A DNA stretch of 64,000 nt from the NCBI GenBank assembly GCA_035651635.1, contig DASRFK010000104.1, positions 1 through 64,000 on the forward strand, in the 5' to 3' direction. Origin of the DNA: JANXQE01 sp035651635 (GTDB lineage Bacteria > Verrucomicrobiota > Verrucomicrobiia > Limisphaerales > UBA8199). How positions within the stretch are numbered: position 1 is the stretch's first letter; each line of letters begins with the position of its first letter. The position numbers were made by a program, and so were the translations under genes. Of the stretch, positions 16,377 to 25,218 are shown in pieces. The notes under the pieces are model-generated. The model saw nothing but the letters and a program-made list of their open reading frames with translations. It searched no databases and was not told the DNA's origin.

Positions 16377-18236
16377 ATGCTGCGTTTTGACAAAGTACGC
16401 CCCCCCGTCAGGCAGGTGGTGGCGTTGGACGGCGGCAGCCGACGGTTTAAAGTGTTGCTGGCTGAAATTGATTTTGGCCGCGTGCGGATTCTTAAAGAGG
16501 AGGCGCTCGATCTGCAGGCCGAAGGCCTGGTCTCACCCGAAGAGATTAAAAGCCACTTGCATGAGTTCCTCGATCGGTGGGGCCGCCCGCCCTTGGCCCT
16601 GACCCTGCCGGAGCACGTTTCGACGTCGCAGATTCTGGATTTGCCCCCGGCTCCGGACAGCGAGGTAGACAAGCTCATCGGCGAGGAAAGCATTAAGCTC
16701 AGCGGCGTAAGCGAGAGCCGGATCGTTTATGATTTTGCGCCGAGTGAAATCAATTCCGGCGCGCGTCACCAGTTCTGGGTGACCTTATGCCAGGAGGGCG
16801 AAATCCGCGAACGCATCGCCCGGCTCGGGATCGAACACGATGACTTGTGCGAGGTCACCACGACTGCGAACGCTCTGATCTCGGCCTACCGCGCCGCCGC
16901 CCCGTCGTCTCGCCGATCTATTTTGATCCATCTTGGCGCGCAAACCACGGTCGTGGTCATCGTGCTCGCCGGCCAGGGAGTTTTCGCCACTAGTTTTCAG
17001 ATGGGCGGCGATTTTTTTACCCGCGCCCTGGCGCGACATCAGAATCTGTCGGAGGATCGGGCGGAGGCGCTTAAACGCGAGAAGAACCTCCTGGCCGGAT
17101 CAGACGCGTCAGCCGAATTTCGCAGCGCCGTCGAAGGCTGGGTTTCCGAATTGAAAGGTCAGCTGGCTGAGTGGTTCAAACAAAATCCCGGAGCGGCTGC
17201 AGCCACACCGGCGTTTGAGCTAATTGCCAGCGGCGGAGGCTTCGATCAACCCGGGTTGCTGGAATATCTGCGTACTCAGGGAATGCCCATGCGCCCCTGG
17301 CCGGCCGGCCCGGAACCGGAGGAGGACATGCCGGGCAAGGGCTTTGAAGTCGCCTATGGCACCGCCCTTCAGGCTTTGGGTCATGTGCCACACCCGATTT
17401 CACTCCTCCCGCAGGATTACCGGCAAGCCTGGCAGAAACGATTGACCCGTCAGCGCTTTGACCTGGCCAGCGCTCTGCTGATCGTCGTCTGCTTGCTGGT
17501 TCTCGGGCTGGGAACCTGGCGCAAACTATCACTCTTCAACACCAAGCAAGCGCTCCTGGACAAAGTTCAAGCCGGCCAGACCGCCGTGGATGCCAATGAT
17601 TCATTCATGACCGATCTGATGGCTGAATATGAAAGCCTGCGCCCGGTCCTGGCGGCGCAACAAAGCAGCCTGGATACACTCAAAACCCTGGCGCTGCTGC
17701 AGCAATCCCGCAGCAATCGCAGCTTTTGGTACATCCTGCTGGCTGATCAGCAGAGCTATTTCAGCCAACCCCCGGCACTCCTCTCGACCAACCGCCCGGC
17801 CAAAACCAATCTGCTGGCCGCCACCCTTGAACCGGCACGACTCGGCCCGCTGGTCGTCCGTGCGCCAACCGCATCACTGACCAACAGCGTTCCGGCACGA
17901 CCAGGCTTTATTGCCGAATTGATTGTGCCTGGGGATGCGGAAGCCTCGCGGCAAGCCCTCAGCGAGCTCGTCAACAGCCTGAAACAACAGCGCTTGTTTT
18001 CCAAAGTCGACCTGCTGTCCGACGATCTGCGGCGAAACCTGGCTGATTCCAAGGTCACGGTAACCGATCGAGATTTCGTGCTGGCGATGGACTTCGCCGA
18101 AACGGATTTTCAGCAGCCCGCGCATTGGCGGCGTTCCGCCTCATCCGCACCGACACGGCCCGCCTCCAGACGCCCCGCGCGCCCGCCCTGGAGCGGTTCG
18201 GACCCGAACCCAACCCCCGGCTCAAATCCGCAGTGA
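16377..18236 (+). CDS. PilM-PilN fusion protein of the pilus inner-membrane platform
   Basis: From the ATG at 16377 the product is 619 residues; a TTG at 16332 could add 15. The N-terminal half is an actin-like PilM ATPase (VVALDGGSRRFKVLL, IHLGAQTTVVVIV, and LIASGGGFDQPGLLEYL with the GGG motif). After about residue 370 a single membrane helix (ASALLIVVCLLVLGLGTW) and a PilN-like periplasmic coiled-coil and ferredoxin-fold region follow. In most type IV pilus systems PilM and PilN are separate proteins that bind each other, and the fusion makes the interaction intramolecular. The tail is Pro/Ser/Arg-rich. The stop overlaps the next gene's GTG as GTGA. Confidence 0.82.
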   Translation: MLRFDKVRPPVRQVVALDGGSRRFKVLLAEIDFGRVRILKEEALDLQAEGLVSPEEIKSHLHEFLDRWGRPPLALTLPEHVSTSQILDLPPAPDSEVDKLIGEESIKLSGVSESRIVYDFAPSEINSGARHQFWVTLCQEGEIRERIARLGIEHDDLCEVTTTANALISAYRAAAPSSRRSILIHLGAQTTVVVIVLAGQGVFATSFQMGGDFFTRALARHQNLSEDRAEALKREKNLLAGSDASAEFRSAVEGWVSELKGQLAEWFKQNPGAAAATPAFELIASGGGFDQPGLLEYLRTQGMPMRPWPAGPEPEEDMPGKGFEVAYGTALQALGHVPHPISLLPQDYRQAWQKRLTRQRFDLASALLIVVCLLVLGLGTWRKLSLFNTKQALLDKVQAGQTAVDANDSFMTDLMAEYESLRPVLAAQQSSLDTLKTLALLQQSRSNRSFWYILLADQQSYFSQPPALLSTNRPAKTNLLAATLEPARLGPLVVRAPTASLTNSVPARPGFIAELIVPGDAEASRQALSELVNSLKQQRLFSKVDLLSDDLRRNLADSKVTVTDRDFVLAMDFAETDFQQPAHWRRSASSAPTRPASRRPARPPWSGSDPNPTPGSNPQ

Positions 18237-19051
18237 GTCCCGCTCGTGAATACAAACGCCGCAGCTTGATCCTCATAGCGGGGCTGGCGCTGCTCGCGTA
18301 CTACATTTTCTTTTACCTGCCGCTGGCCCGGCGGGCTGCCAGTCTGGATGCTCCACTCGAACATGATTGGCGCCAACTCGCGGCCACCATCGACCAGACC
18401 AACGCCACCGCGCTTGACCTGGCGCGCCTGACTAACCAACTCAACGAAACCCGCCAGGCCCTGGCACAGGTGGAGAATACCCGGCAGGAGGCCGCCGCCC
18501 GCCTCGAGTTAAGCGCGGACACAAAGGCCAGAATGGGCGCGCCCTTTCAGCTGGTCGATTATCAAAACGAGCGCAGCAAACAGATTGACCTGCTGGACAA
18601 ACAGGCCAAGGAGCAGAAAATCGCCGTCGACCCGGCGGTGTATGCCGGGTTCCCCGAGCATACCATTGACACCGCCGACCCGGCTCTTTTGTGGCCCGCC
18701 CTGGAGCTGACGGATGAGCTTTTGACCACGGCGATTCAATGCAAAGTGGCCGCCATTCATTCCCTGGACGTTCCGCTGGCCATCACCAACCCGCCGGTTT
18801 CCGAGGTGTACGGGCGCTGGGACCAGATTCCATTGCAGGTTGAATTCACCGCGTCGGCCGACAACGCCGAACGTTTTTTGCAGAGTCTTCCTTTGCGGGC
18901 CGACGAATTGAAGTTTGCCGGACTTCCCGCGACCATGACGAACAAAGCGCCCTTATTCATTGATCGCCTCATTATCAAGAAGCAGTCGCCTGAAAAACTG
19001 GAAGAAGTGCGGGTTTGGCTGCAGGCGATTGGGTTTGTTTTTCGCGAGTAA
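18233..19051 (+). CDS. PilO-like / Amuc_1100-like pilus assembly protein
   Basis: The GTG at 18233 overlaps the preceding TGA and gives 272 residues; a longer frame reaching back to 18125 lies inside the PilM-N gene and is not favoured. A membrane helix at about 20-38 (LILIAGLALLAYYIFFYL) precedes a coiled coil (LARLTNQLNETRQALAQVE). The C-terminal alpha/beta region has IPLQVEFTASADNAERFLQ. That segment matches in style the PLEIAFQG region of Amuc_1100, the Akkermansia pilus-associated protein reported to signal through TLR2. Homology to PilO/Amuc_1100 is inferred from layout and gene order, since sequence similarity is weak. Confidence 0.68.
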   Translation: MSPAREYKRRSLILIAGLALLAYYIFFYLPLARRAASLDAPLEHDWRQLAATIDQTNATALDLARLTNQLNETRQALAQVENTRQEAAARLELSADTKARMGAPFQLVDYQNERSKQIDLLDKQAKEQKIAVDPAVYAGFPEHTIDTADPALLWPALELTDELLTTAIQCKVAAIHSLDVPLAITNPPVSEVYGRWDQIPLQVEFTASADNAERFLQSLPLRADELKFAGLPATMTNKAPLFIDRLIIKKQSPEKLEEVRVWLQAIGFVFRE

Positions 19052-19052
19052 T

Positions 19053-19580
19053 ATGATCTCGCCCTTTTCACACACCGTCCGGAGCCGCTGGTTTGCCGTC
19101 CTGGTTCACCTCGGGTTATGGGGCGTGCTCCTCGTGGCCATTAGCCACATGGGGGGCAAAACACCCGAGTTTCGGGTGATCGATTCGATGACCCCGCCAC
19201 CCCCCAATCCGGTTCCGGTGGCCAACATGCAATCGCTGTTCTCCGCCGCTCAATGGCCTAACCCGCAGGCCCTCACTAACTTTTCCAATCCCTTTTTTAC
19301 CACCTATTTTGTCCCGGCACCCTCGCCCACCCCGGCGCCCCCCACCACCCGAAAGGTGGATGTCACGTACCAGGGCTTTTATCAGGCCGGCGATTCCATC
19401 AAGCACGTCATTGCCAAGGTGGGTGACCTGTTTGTCGTGGCGGTGATTGGGGCTCCCGTCACCACCAACCTCTTCGTGGCGGATGCTTCATTGCAGAGCT
19501 TGCTGTTGACCAATCACGTTGCCCAGACGAATCTCATACCCTTGAACGTAAAAAGAGAAATCGAGGTCCCGATCAAGTGA
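19053..19580 (+). CDS. PilP/GspC-like small inner-membrane protein
   Basis: The ATG at 19053 follows the previous stop by one base. The 175-residue product has one N-terminal helix (WFAVLVHLGLWGVLLVAI), a proline-rich linker (PPPPNPVPV; PAPSPTPAPPTT) and a compact beta domain (VTYQGFYQAGDSIKHVIAKV). The domain resembles the HR/PilP domain that contacts the secretin. No lipobox is seen, unlike true PilP. Its end overlaps the GTG of the ATPase gene as GTGA. The role as link between platform and secretin is inferred from position and fold pattern. Confidence 0.6.
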   Translation: MISPFSHTVRSRWFAVLVHLGLWGVLLVAISHMGGKTPEFRVIDSMTPPPPNPVPVANMQSLFSAAQWPNPQALTNFSNPFFTTYFVPAPSPTPAPPTTRKVDVTYQGFYQAGDSIKHVIAKVGDLFVVAVIGAPVTTNLFVADASLQSLLLTNHVAQTNLIPLNVKREIEVPIK

Positions 19581-21325
19581 ATGGTGGCTCGGTCATTGGG
19601 ACTAAGGAGCCGGGCGACTTGTTGCTGGAAGCGGGCAAGATAACCGAGCAGCAACTCGAACAGGTGCGCCGGCGTCAGCGCCGCTTGAACCTGCCCCAGC
19701 ATCGGGCCCTGGTCGATCTTAATCTCGCGTCCGAGGAGGACGCCTGGCGCGCTTTGGCCAAAGCCAACGGCCTGGAATTTGTCGATCCCTTGGCCCTGGA
19801 GCTCAAACGCGAAACCCTCGAGTTGGTCCCCATCAAATTGATCTTCCATTATCGGCTCCTGCCCCTGGGCATTGAAGACGATTGCCTGACCTTGGCGTTC
19901 AGCGAACCCCCGCGGCAAATGGAGCAAGGCAATCTACGGCTGCTGCTGGGCAAACGCTTTCGGATGGTCCTGGCGACGCCCAGCGCCATCCATGCCGTGA
20001 TCAAAAAGCACTATGGCCTCGGCGCGGAAACCATCCAAAAGCTCCGTGAAGAACGGGGTGGCACCGAAATCAGCCAGGAAATCGTTTTCGACGTTCAGGG
20101 AAAGGAGACCGACTCCGCGGTCGAGGCCACGGTGGCGGCGTTCGTCGATCAGATCCTGCACGAGGCGTTGCGCTTGCATGCAACCGATATTCACCTCGAA
20201 CCTTATGCCAACTCGATCCGCTTAAGATATCGAATCGACGGGATTCTCGAAACGGTGCCTGTGCCCGCCGACATGCGCCACCTCCATGCCGCCGTGGTGT
20301 CCCGCCTCAAAATCATGGCCGGACTCAACATCGCGGAGAAACGCCTGCCTCACGACGGGCGCATTGCCATGAAAACCGCGGATGAGGAATACGATCTGCG
20401 GGTTTCCATCGTTCCGACCAAATACGGCGAAGCGGCGTGCCTGCGCATCCTGGGGCGCCAAAGCCTTTACCTGGACCTCGGGCAACTGGGCATGGAGCCG
20501 AACCAGGAGCAGGTGTTCGCTCAATTAACCGAGTTGCCGCAGGGCCTGGTTCTGTTGACCGGCCCGACCGGCAGCGGCAAAACCACGACGCTCTACACCG
20601 CGCTGGCCCAGGCCAATGACGAAGGCCGAAAAGTGATCACCTTCGAGGATCCCATCGAGTATCAGCTCGAAGGTACGGTGCAAATCCAGGTCCGTGAACA
20701 AATCGGCCTGACCTTCGCCTCCGGGTTGCGCTCGGTATTGCGGCACGATCCCGATGTGGTGCTGGTGGGCGAAATTCGCGATTTCGAGACGGCGGAAATC
20801 GCGGTGCGAGCGGCACAAACCGGACACCTGGTTCTTTCGACTTTACACACCAACGACAGCATCAGCGCGGTCACACGCCTGTTGGAAATGCGCATCGAGG
20901 CCTACCTGATCGCCTCGTCCCTGGTCTGTAGTATTTCTCAGCGCCTTGCCCGCCGGATTTGCCGGCATTGTGCGGAGGAAGATCTTCAGATTCCCGAGCC
21001 TATTCGCGAGGAAATGGCCGCCGTTCTCGGTCTGCCGTCCAGCCAGGTGAAAGCCTGGAGAGGCCGCGGCTGTGTCGAATGCAATCAACGCGGCCACCGT
21101 GGACGCGTAGCAATCTACGAGTTTTTCCTCGTGAGTGAAGCGATTGCCGACCTGATACAACCCGGCTTGCGAACCGGGGAACTTCGGGCAGAGGCGCGCA
21201 AGCTGGGTTGGAAATCCTTGCGCGAAATGGCCTGGCAGAAAGTTCAGACCGGCTTAATCCCAATTTCGGAGCAGGAGCGTTGGACGCGGCGAATCGACCC
21301 CGCCATCCTGTCAAAGAAAGCGTGA
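19577..21325 (+). CDS. type IV pilus/type II secretion assembly ATPase (PilB/GspE)
   Basis: The protein is 582 residues from GTG 19577. It has an N-terminal MshEN/GspE-N domain (about 1-150) and a RecA-like ATPase core with Walker A GPTGSGKTTTLYTA near residue 330. The Asp box is VITFEDPIEYQLEG, Walker B VVLVGEIRDFETAEIA and the His box GHLVLSTLHTNDS. The zinc-binding pairs CRHC and CVEC lie at about 460 and 500. It powers pilus or pseudopilus extension from the cytoplasmic face. No PilC/GspF platform gene or pilin lies beside it in this window. Confidence 0.93.
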   Translation: MNGGSVIGTKEPGDLLLEAGKITEQQLEQVRRRQRRLNLPQHRALVDLNLASEEDAWRALAKANGLEFVDPLALELKRETLELVPIKLIFHYRLLPLGIEDDCLTLAFSEPPRQMEQGNLRLLLGKRFRMVLATPSAIHAVIKKHYGLGAETIQKLREERGGTEISQEIVFDVQGKETDSAVEATVAAFVDQILHEALRLHATDIHLEPYANSIRLRYRIDGILETVPVPADMRHLHAAVVSRLKIMAGLNIAEKRLPHDGRIAMKTADEEYDLRVSIVPTKYGEAACLRILGRQSLYLDLGQLGMEPNQEQVFAQLTELPQGLVLLTGPTGSGKTTTLYTALAQANDEGRKVITFEDPIEYQLEGTVQIQVREQIGLTFASGLRSVLRHDPDVVLVGEIRDFETAEIAVRAAQTGHLVLSTLHTNDSISAVTRLLEMRIEAYLIASSLVCSISQRLARRICRHCAEEDLQIPEPIREEMAAVLGLPSSQVKAWRGRGCVECNQRGHRGRVAIYEFFLVSEAIADLIQPGLRTGELRAEARKLGWKSLREMAWQKVQTGLIPISEQERWTRRIDPAILSKKA

Positions 21326-21332
21326 CTAGAAC

Positions 21333-21599
21333 TTAAGCCTTCGCGGCTTGATCTTTCTTCCACGTGCGCTTGGGCGCTTTGACGACCAGGCCCTTTTTCA
21401 GGGCTGCGGTTGAGACCCGGATATAGCGCACTTCTCCGTTGATTAACGCCTTGACTCGCTGCAGGTTGGGGAAAAAACGACGCTTGGTAATGGCCGTCAC
21501 GTGCGTTCCGATGCCGCCGCTCTTCTTGGACTTGCCGCTGCGCCAGATGATGCTGCCTTTTATCGGCCGTTTGCCCGTCAATTCACAAATTCGTGCCAT
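21333..21599 (-). CDS. rpmB: 50S ribosomal protein L28
   Basis: The 88-residue basic protein begins MARICELTGKRPIKGSII and contains KKSGGIGTHVTAITKRRFFPN, characteristic of L28. Length is normal for the family. It converges tail-to-tail with pilB, leaving only seven bases between stops, with no room for a shared bidirectional terminator. Confidence 0.92.
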   Translation of the reverse strand: MARICELTGKRPIKGSIIWRSGKSKKSGGIGTHVTAITKRRFFPNLQRVKALINGEVRYIRVSTAALKKGLVVKAPKRTWKKDQAAKA

Positions 21600-21730
21600 A
21601 TGCGTCCTGTGTCAGAAATTCAGAGTTGGGGAAACTAACAGTAAGTAGAGCGGTTGCAAGCTCTATTTCCCTCGAATAACGAGGCTGGAGTCGGCGTTCC
21701 GCAGCCTTTAGGCTTCTTCAGAAGACCACA

Positions 21731-23200
21731 GTGATTTCACATCCCCTATCGTGGGCTTTTGCCCGGGAGGCCTGGCAATGGCTTGTGGCGGTGCTGAGCC
21801 TTGCGCTTTCGGTCGCCGCTTCGGGCCATGCCGTGCTGTACAAACGCGATTCCCGGTCGGCCATCGCCTGGGTCGGCTTTGTTTGGCTAGTGCCGTTGGC
21901 CGGCTCGGTCCTGTATTTCCTGTTCGCGATTAATCGCGTGCGGCGCCGGGCCAGTCTGCTGCGGTCCAGCTTCGAGCGGTATCGCGCCGAGCCGGCCAAA
22001 GCCGAGTGCTCGCCGGAAGATTTGCACCGACATCTGCCCGGGCATACTGGCCATTTGCAAATGCTGGCGCGAGTCGTCAACAAAGTGGTCGAGCGCCCGT
22101 TGCTGCCGGATAATCGGTTGGAACCGCTCGTCAATGGTGACGAGGCTTTCCCCGCGATGCTCGAAGCCATTCGCCAGGCGCGCCAAAGCATTTCGCTAGT
22201 GACTTACATTTTCGACCGGGACGAAATCGGTTTGGCGTTCGCCCATGAACTTGGGGAAGCCAGCCGCCGGGGCGTCGAGGTGCGCGTGCTGATCGATGCG
22301 GCCGGCACCCGGTACTCCTGGCCGACTATCCTGCACGCCCTGCGTAAGGAACGCGTTCGCTATGCGCGCTTTCTTCCCTTGTTCAGCCTGGGCCGTTTGC
22401 TGGCGATGAACCTGCGGACTCATCGCAAAATCCTCGTTTGCGACGGCACGCTCGGGTTCACCGGAGGTCTGAACATCCGGGTGGGCAATTGTCTGAAGAA
22501 AAAACCCGCCAGCCCGGTGCAGGATTTGCATTTCCGTGTTCAGGGACCGGTCGTCACGCAGATGCAAGAGGCCTTTGCCGATGATTGGCTCTTCACGACC
22601 GGCGAATCGCTGCGGGGCGAGAAGTGGTTTCCCAAACCTTCCGCCGCCGGCACGGTTTTCGCCCGGGCCGTTATTGACGGACCGGACGAAGACTTTGAAA
22701 AGCTGCGCTGGACCTTGTTGGGGGCGCTGTCGATTGCCCGGCACTCGGTAAAAATTGTCACGCCGTACTTTCTGCCGGATCGGGCGATCATCGCGGCCTT
22801 GAACGTCACCGCGATGCGCGGCGTCAAAGTCGAGATCCTCTTGCCAGCCAAAAGCAACTTGCCGTTTGTGCAATGGGCTTCCCGCGCCATGTGGTGGCAA
22901 GTCCTCGAACACGGATGCCAGCTCTGGCTGAGCCCGGCTCCTTTTGATCATTCCAAGATCATGCTCGTAGACGGCTGCTGGGCCCTGGTTGGTTCTGCCA
23001 ATTGGGATTCCCGCAGTCTCCGGCTGAACTTCGAGTTCAATCTCGAATGCTACGACCTGCAGCTCGCCGAGCGCTTGGAAAAACTCGTCGAAGCTAAGCG
23101 CGCCCGGGCCAGGCAGGTGAGTTTGGCGGAGGTTGACAGTCGTTCTCTGCCGGTCCGCCTGCGCGACGGCATCGCTCGATTGGCCACGCCTTATCTTTGA
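21731..23200 (+). CDS. cls: cardiolipin synthase (phospholipase D superfamily)
   Basis: From GTG 21731 the product is 489 residues, typical for bacterial Cls. Two N-terminal membrane helices (WLVAVLSLALSVAASG; AWVGFVWLVPLAGSVLYFLF) anchor two HKD catalytic motifs. These are HRKILVCDGTLGFTGG near residue 230 and HSKIMLVDGCWALVGSANWD near 408. The enzyme joins phosphatidyl groups to make cardiolipin in the inner membrane. It is monocistronic, with the neighbour on the opposite strand. Confidence 0.93.
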   Translation: MISHPLSWAFAREAWQWLVAVLSLALSVAASGHAVLYKRDSRSAIAWVGFVWLVPLAGSVLYFLFAINRVRRRASLLRSSFERYRAEPAKAECSPEDLHRHLPGHTGHLQMLARVVNKVVERPLLPDNRLEPLVNGDEAFPAMLEAIRQARQSISLVTYIFDRDEIGLAFAHELGEASRRGVEVRVLIDAAGTRYSWPTILHALRKERVRYARFLPLFSLGRLLAMNLRTHRKILVCDGTLGFTGGLNIRVGNCLKKKPASPVQDLHFRVQGPVVTQMQEAFADDWLFTTGESLRGEKWFPKPSAAGTVFARAVIDGPDEDFEKLRWTLLGALSIARHSVKIVTPYFLPDRAIIAALNVTAMRGVKVEILLPAKSNLPFVQWASRAMWWQVLEHGCQLWLSPAPFDHSKIMLVDGCWALVGSANWDSRSLRLNFEFNLECYDLQLAERLEKLVEAKRARARQVSLAEVDSRSLPVRLRDGIARLATPYL

Positions 23201-23209
23201 GCCGCGCGG

Positions 23210-25066
23210 TCACCTGCTTTCCGTCACCGTTGTCAACTGGTCGATTGCCGGGACGACTTGTTGCGTCCCGCCGCCGGGCCAGGTGATTTCGACCGACTCG
23301 GGCTGGCCGGCATTGCCGAGGCCGATGGTCACCGGCAGCTCGGATTGGGAAAGATAACCGCGGGTGGGCATGACTTGGCGTGCGAGGGTCTGGCCATTCA
23401 CACGCACTTTGATCCAGGCACCAATCGCGTCGCGGTTGGATTTGGTGCCGACCAATTTGAGTCGGATCCAGTGATGATGCAGGTCCTGGTCATTGCGCAG
23501 CAGGAGCGGCGCGCCGCCGGTTTGGGTCATGATTACGTCCAAGTCACCGTCCCCATCGATATCGGCAAACGCCAAGCCGCGGCCAACGATCGGTTTGAAC
23601 AGATCAGTCCCCGTTTTGTCAGGCGGTACGACGACAAAGCAGCCTCCGGCCCGATCGCCGGCGTTCCAGAAGAGTTGGGCCGGTTGCCGGTAGCTTTGGC
23701 TCTGCTGAATTTTGGCAATTTCCTGCTCGAGATGGCCGTTGGCGCTGAGCAGGTCCAAGCGGCCGTCCAAGTCGTAATCGAAAAACAGGATCCCAAACTT
23801 CAACCATAAGCGACTGGCTGGACCGATTCCTTCGGCAATCGCCTCGTCCGAAAAGAGCAGCGGCTGGTTTTGTGCCACGTACAGGGCGGTCATTTCATTG
23901 GCAAAATTGCCGATCGCAATCCCAATCTTGTCATCGTTGCGATAGCGGGCGGCATCGATGCCCATCGCTCCCCGGCTGTTGCCATAACTGTCGAAAGCAA
24001 TTCCGGAGGCCGCCCCGATTTCCTTGAAAGTGCCGTCGTGCTGGTTGTGGAAAACGAAGTTCTGCACAGTATCGTTGGCCACCACCAGGTCGATCCAGCC
24101 GTCGCCGTCCAGGTCAATGGGCGCGACGCCGAGCGTCTTGGCCGCGGGCACGCCGGTGGACGGATTCTTGATCTGCAACCCGGCTTTGGCCGAAACGTCC
24201 GTGAAATGGCCGTTCCCGTCATTGTGATAGAGCCGCGGAAAAGCGCCGGCGAAGTTCATGGGCTGGCCGTACGCGCGTGTTTTGCCATCAATCTTGTACC
24301 CAACCTGCGCGTCGATCTCACGCGACCAGGTCACATAATTGCCGACAAACAGGTCCAGCCTCCCGTCATTGTCATAATCGATCCAGGCCGCGCAGGTGCT
24401 CCAGTCGTTGGTCGAACCGGCCACGCCGGCGTCCAATGTCACTTCCTGGAACTTTCGACCACCTTGATTATGGAAGAGGTGATTGCCGCCAACCGCGGTT
24501 ATGAACACGTCTTCCAAACCATCGTTATCATAATCGCCAACGGCCACCCCCATGCCATAGAAGCTCACGTCCAGCCCTGAACCCGCGGTAACGTCGGTGA
24601 AGTGGCCTTTGCCGTCGTTGTGGTATAGGGCGAGGGTGGTTGGCCTTTTCCCATCTGGAACTTGCCAGGGCCAGTAGGTCGAGTTCACCAGGAGCAAATC
24701 CTCATGCCCGTCATTGTCGAAATCAAAAAACGCTACGCCGCTGCCCATGGTTTCGGGCAACAACTTTTCGCCAGTGGCGCCATTGTTGTGGACGAAGTTA
24801 ATTCCGGCTTCCTTGGTGATATCCGTGAATTTTGCAATGGGGATGTCCTCTTGGGGACGGGCGGGGACTACCGGAGCCGCCATCTTGGTCAGTTGCGGTG
24901 CGGAGGGTGTCGGTTTGCGTTTCAGGATAAGAATTGTAGGTACACCAACCACCAGGATTGCCAGTAAGGCAAGCAGTGAAAAGCGGACCGCGCGGCCGAT
25001 CACGGCATCGTCAGCGTGGACCAACTCTTCCTGGTCGTCGGTTGGCGGCAAAGGGGATTTATTCAT
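23210..25066 (-). CDS. CRTAC1-family protein: FG-GAP/VCBS repeats with C-terminal ASPIC/UnbV domain, membrane anchored
   Basis: The 618-residue protein has one N-terminal helix (FSLLALLAILVVGVPTILIL) and then a seven-bladed beta-propeller region. Its repeats carry calcium-binding DxDxDG loops such as FFDFDNDGHEDLL, VGDYDNDGLEDVF, WIDYDNDGRLDLF and FADIDGDGDLDVI. The final 100 residues form the ASPIC/UnbV domain (NRDAIGAWIKV, VEITWPGG). It is predicted to sit on the outer face of the inner membrane. It follows the multihaem cytochrome gene on the same strand with a 152-base gap containing an inverted repeat, so the two are probably cotranscribed. Function is unknown; protein or ligand binding is inferred from the fold. 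Confidence 0.85.
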   Translation of the reverse strand: MNKSPLPPTDDQEELVHADDAVIGRAVRFSLLALLAILVVGVPTILILKRKPTPSAPQLTKMAAPVVPARPQEDIPIAKFTDITKEAGINFVHNNGATGEKLLPETMGSGVAFFDFDNDGHEDLLLVNSTYWPWQVPDGKRPTTLALYHNDGKGHFTDVTAGSGLDVSFYGMGVAVGDYDNDGLEDVFITAVGGNHLFHNQGGRKFQEVTLDAGVAGSTNDWSTCAAWIDYDNDGRLDLFVGNYVTWSREIDAQVGYKIDGKTRAYGQPMNFAGAFPRLYHNDGNGHFTDVSAKAGLQIKNPSTGVPAAKTLGVAPIDLDGDGWIDLVVANDTVQNFVFHNQHDGTFKEIGAASGIAFDSYGNSRGAMGIDAARYRNDDKIGIAIGNFANEMTALYVAQNQPLLFSDEAIAEGIGPASRLWLKFGILFFDYDLDGRLDLLSANGHLEQEIAKIQQSQSYRQPAQLFWNAGDRAGGCFVVVPPDKTGTDLFKPIVGRGLAFADIDGDGDLDVIMTQTGGAPLLLRNDQDLHHHWIRLKLVGTKSNRDAIGAWIKVRVNGQTLARQVMPTRGYLSQSELPVTIGLGNAGQPESVEITWPGGGTQQVVPAIDQLTTVTESR

Positions 25067-25086
25067 AATAGGTCATGAGCGAGCCG

Positions 25087-25190
25087 GGTTCGGAGTCCTG
25101 CCTTTAGGCGGCAAGCCGTGCCGATGGCTAGTGGAAGAACTGGGTGGCCAAGTTCGAGCGTCCGGCCGGCTGAAGCCGGGACTCCGAACC
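25087..25190. repeat. inverted repeat with GGAGTCC..GGCGG arms
   Basis: The left arm 25087-25111 (GGTTCGGAGTCCTGCC...) and right arm 25166-25190 (...GGGACTCCGAACC) are complementary at about 21 of 25 bases. Single arms of the same family occur near 60495-60515 and 63281-63299. It sits between the cytochrome and CRTAC1 genes and may modulate their relative expression. Confidence 0.55.
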
Positions 25191-25218
25191 TGCCCCGTCC
25201 GCTTTATAAGTGCTTCGT

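Noticed and set aside
23870..24580. 236-residue plus-strand frame
   Set aside because: It is a shadow of the FG-GAP repeats; the repeated DxDxDG codons create a periodic open antisense frame.
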